From contig CAYWVC010000058.1 of the NCBI GenBank assembly GCA_964461635.1, positions 1 through 7,096 of the forward strand: a stretch of DNA of 7,096 nt, read 5' to 3'. The position numbers and the translations under genes were made by a program. Under the pieces are notes generated by a model, which saw only the letters and a program-made list of their open reading frames with translations, ran no database searches and was not told where the DNA came from. Of the stretch, positions 7,093-7,096 are shown one piece after another. Origin of the DNA: RGIG3994 sp964461635. Lineage in GTDB: Bacteria; Bacillota; Clostridia; Oscillospirales; CAG-272. How positions within the stretch are numbered: the stretch's first letter is position 1; each line of letters starts with the position of its first letter.

Positions 7093-7096
7093 GTTA

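Noticed and set aside
7093..7096. Terminator after the last gene
   Set aside because: Only four bases follow the stop codon, so nothing can be judged.
1..7096. Defence system, CRISPR array, mobile element or RNA gene
   Set aside because: No repeat-spacer pattern, transposase, integrase, inverted terminal repeats, tRNA-like or rRNA-like sequence was seen; nearly all of the window is accounted for by the four genes.

Overview
The window holds one compact four-gene operon on the + strand and little else. Gene order is an ABC-transporter ATPase (145-1230), an ABC-2-type permease (1247-2017), a large GldG-like membrane-anchored protein with an ABC_transp_aux-type ectodomain (2048-4174), and a very large DUF4340-like membrane-anchored protein (4171-7092). 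The first 144 bases are the leader, with a possible promoter. The window ends 4 bases after the last stop codon, so no terminator is visible.

The organism is most likely a Gram-positive Firmicute of class Clostridia, of the uncultured gut Oscillospirales/Christensenellales kind. The reasons are strong AGGAG-type ribosome binding sites before every gene, an overall GC content in the mid-to-high 50s by eye, an AT-rich leader, and a pattern (ATPase, single permease, GldG-like protein, DUF4340 protein) that I associate with clostridial genomes. This placement is an inference; no rRNA or phylogenetic marker is present.

The four genes probably form one machine. The ATPase energises a homodimer of the six-helix permease. 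The third and fourth proteins each have an N-terminal membrane anchor and place roughly 640 and 920 residues outside the membrane. The ATPase, permease and GldG-like protein correspond to GldA, GldF and GldG, which Bacteroidetes need for gliding motility. The clostridial relatives have no established substrate or function, and gliding should not be assumed.

The genes are tightly packed: gaps of 16 and 30 nt, then a 4-nt ATGA overlap. Co-transcription and translational coupling are therefore likely.

The least ordinary parts are four. (i) A G/S/T-rich linker and two diverged copies of a small beta-type module sit inside the GldG-like protein. (ii) A look-alike of that module sits just outside the membrane in the DUF4340-like protein. 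(iii) The DUF4340-like protein is unusually long and carries two separate YGL-type motifs. (iv) The pentamer TCGAG is completely absent from the coding strand although its reverse complement is common. I see no mobile element, CRISPR array, RNA gene or defence gene.
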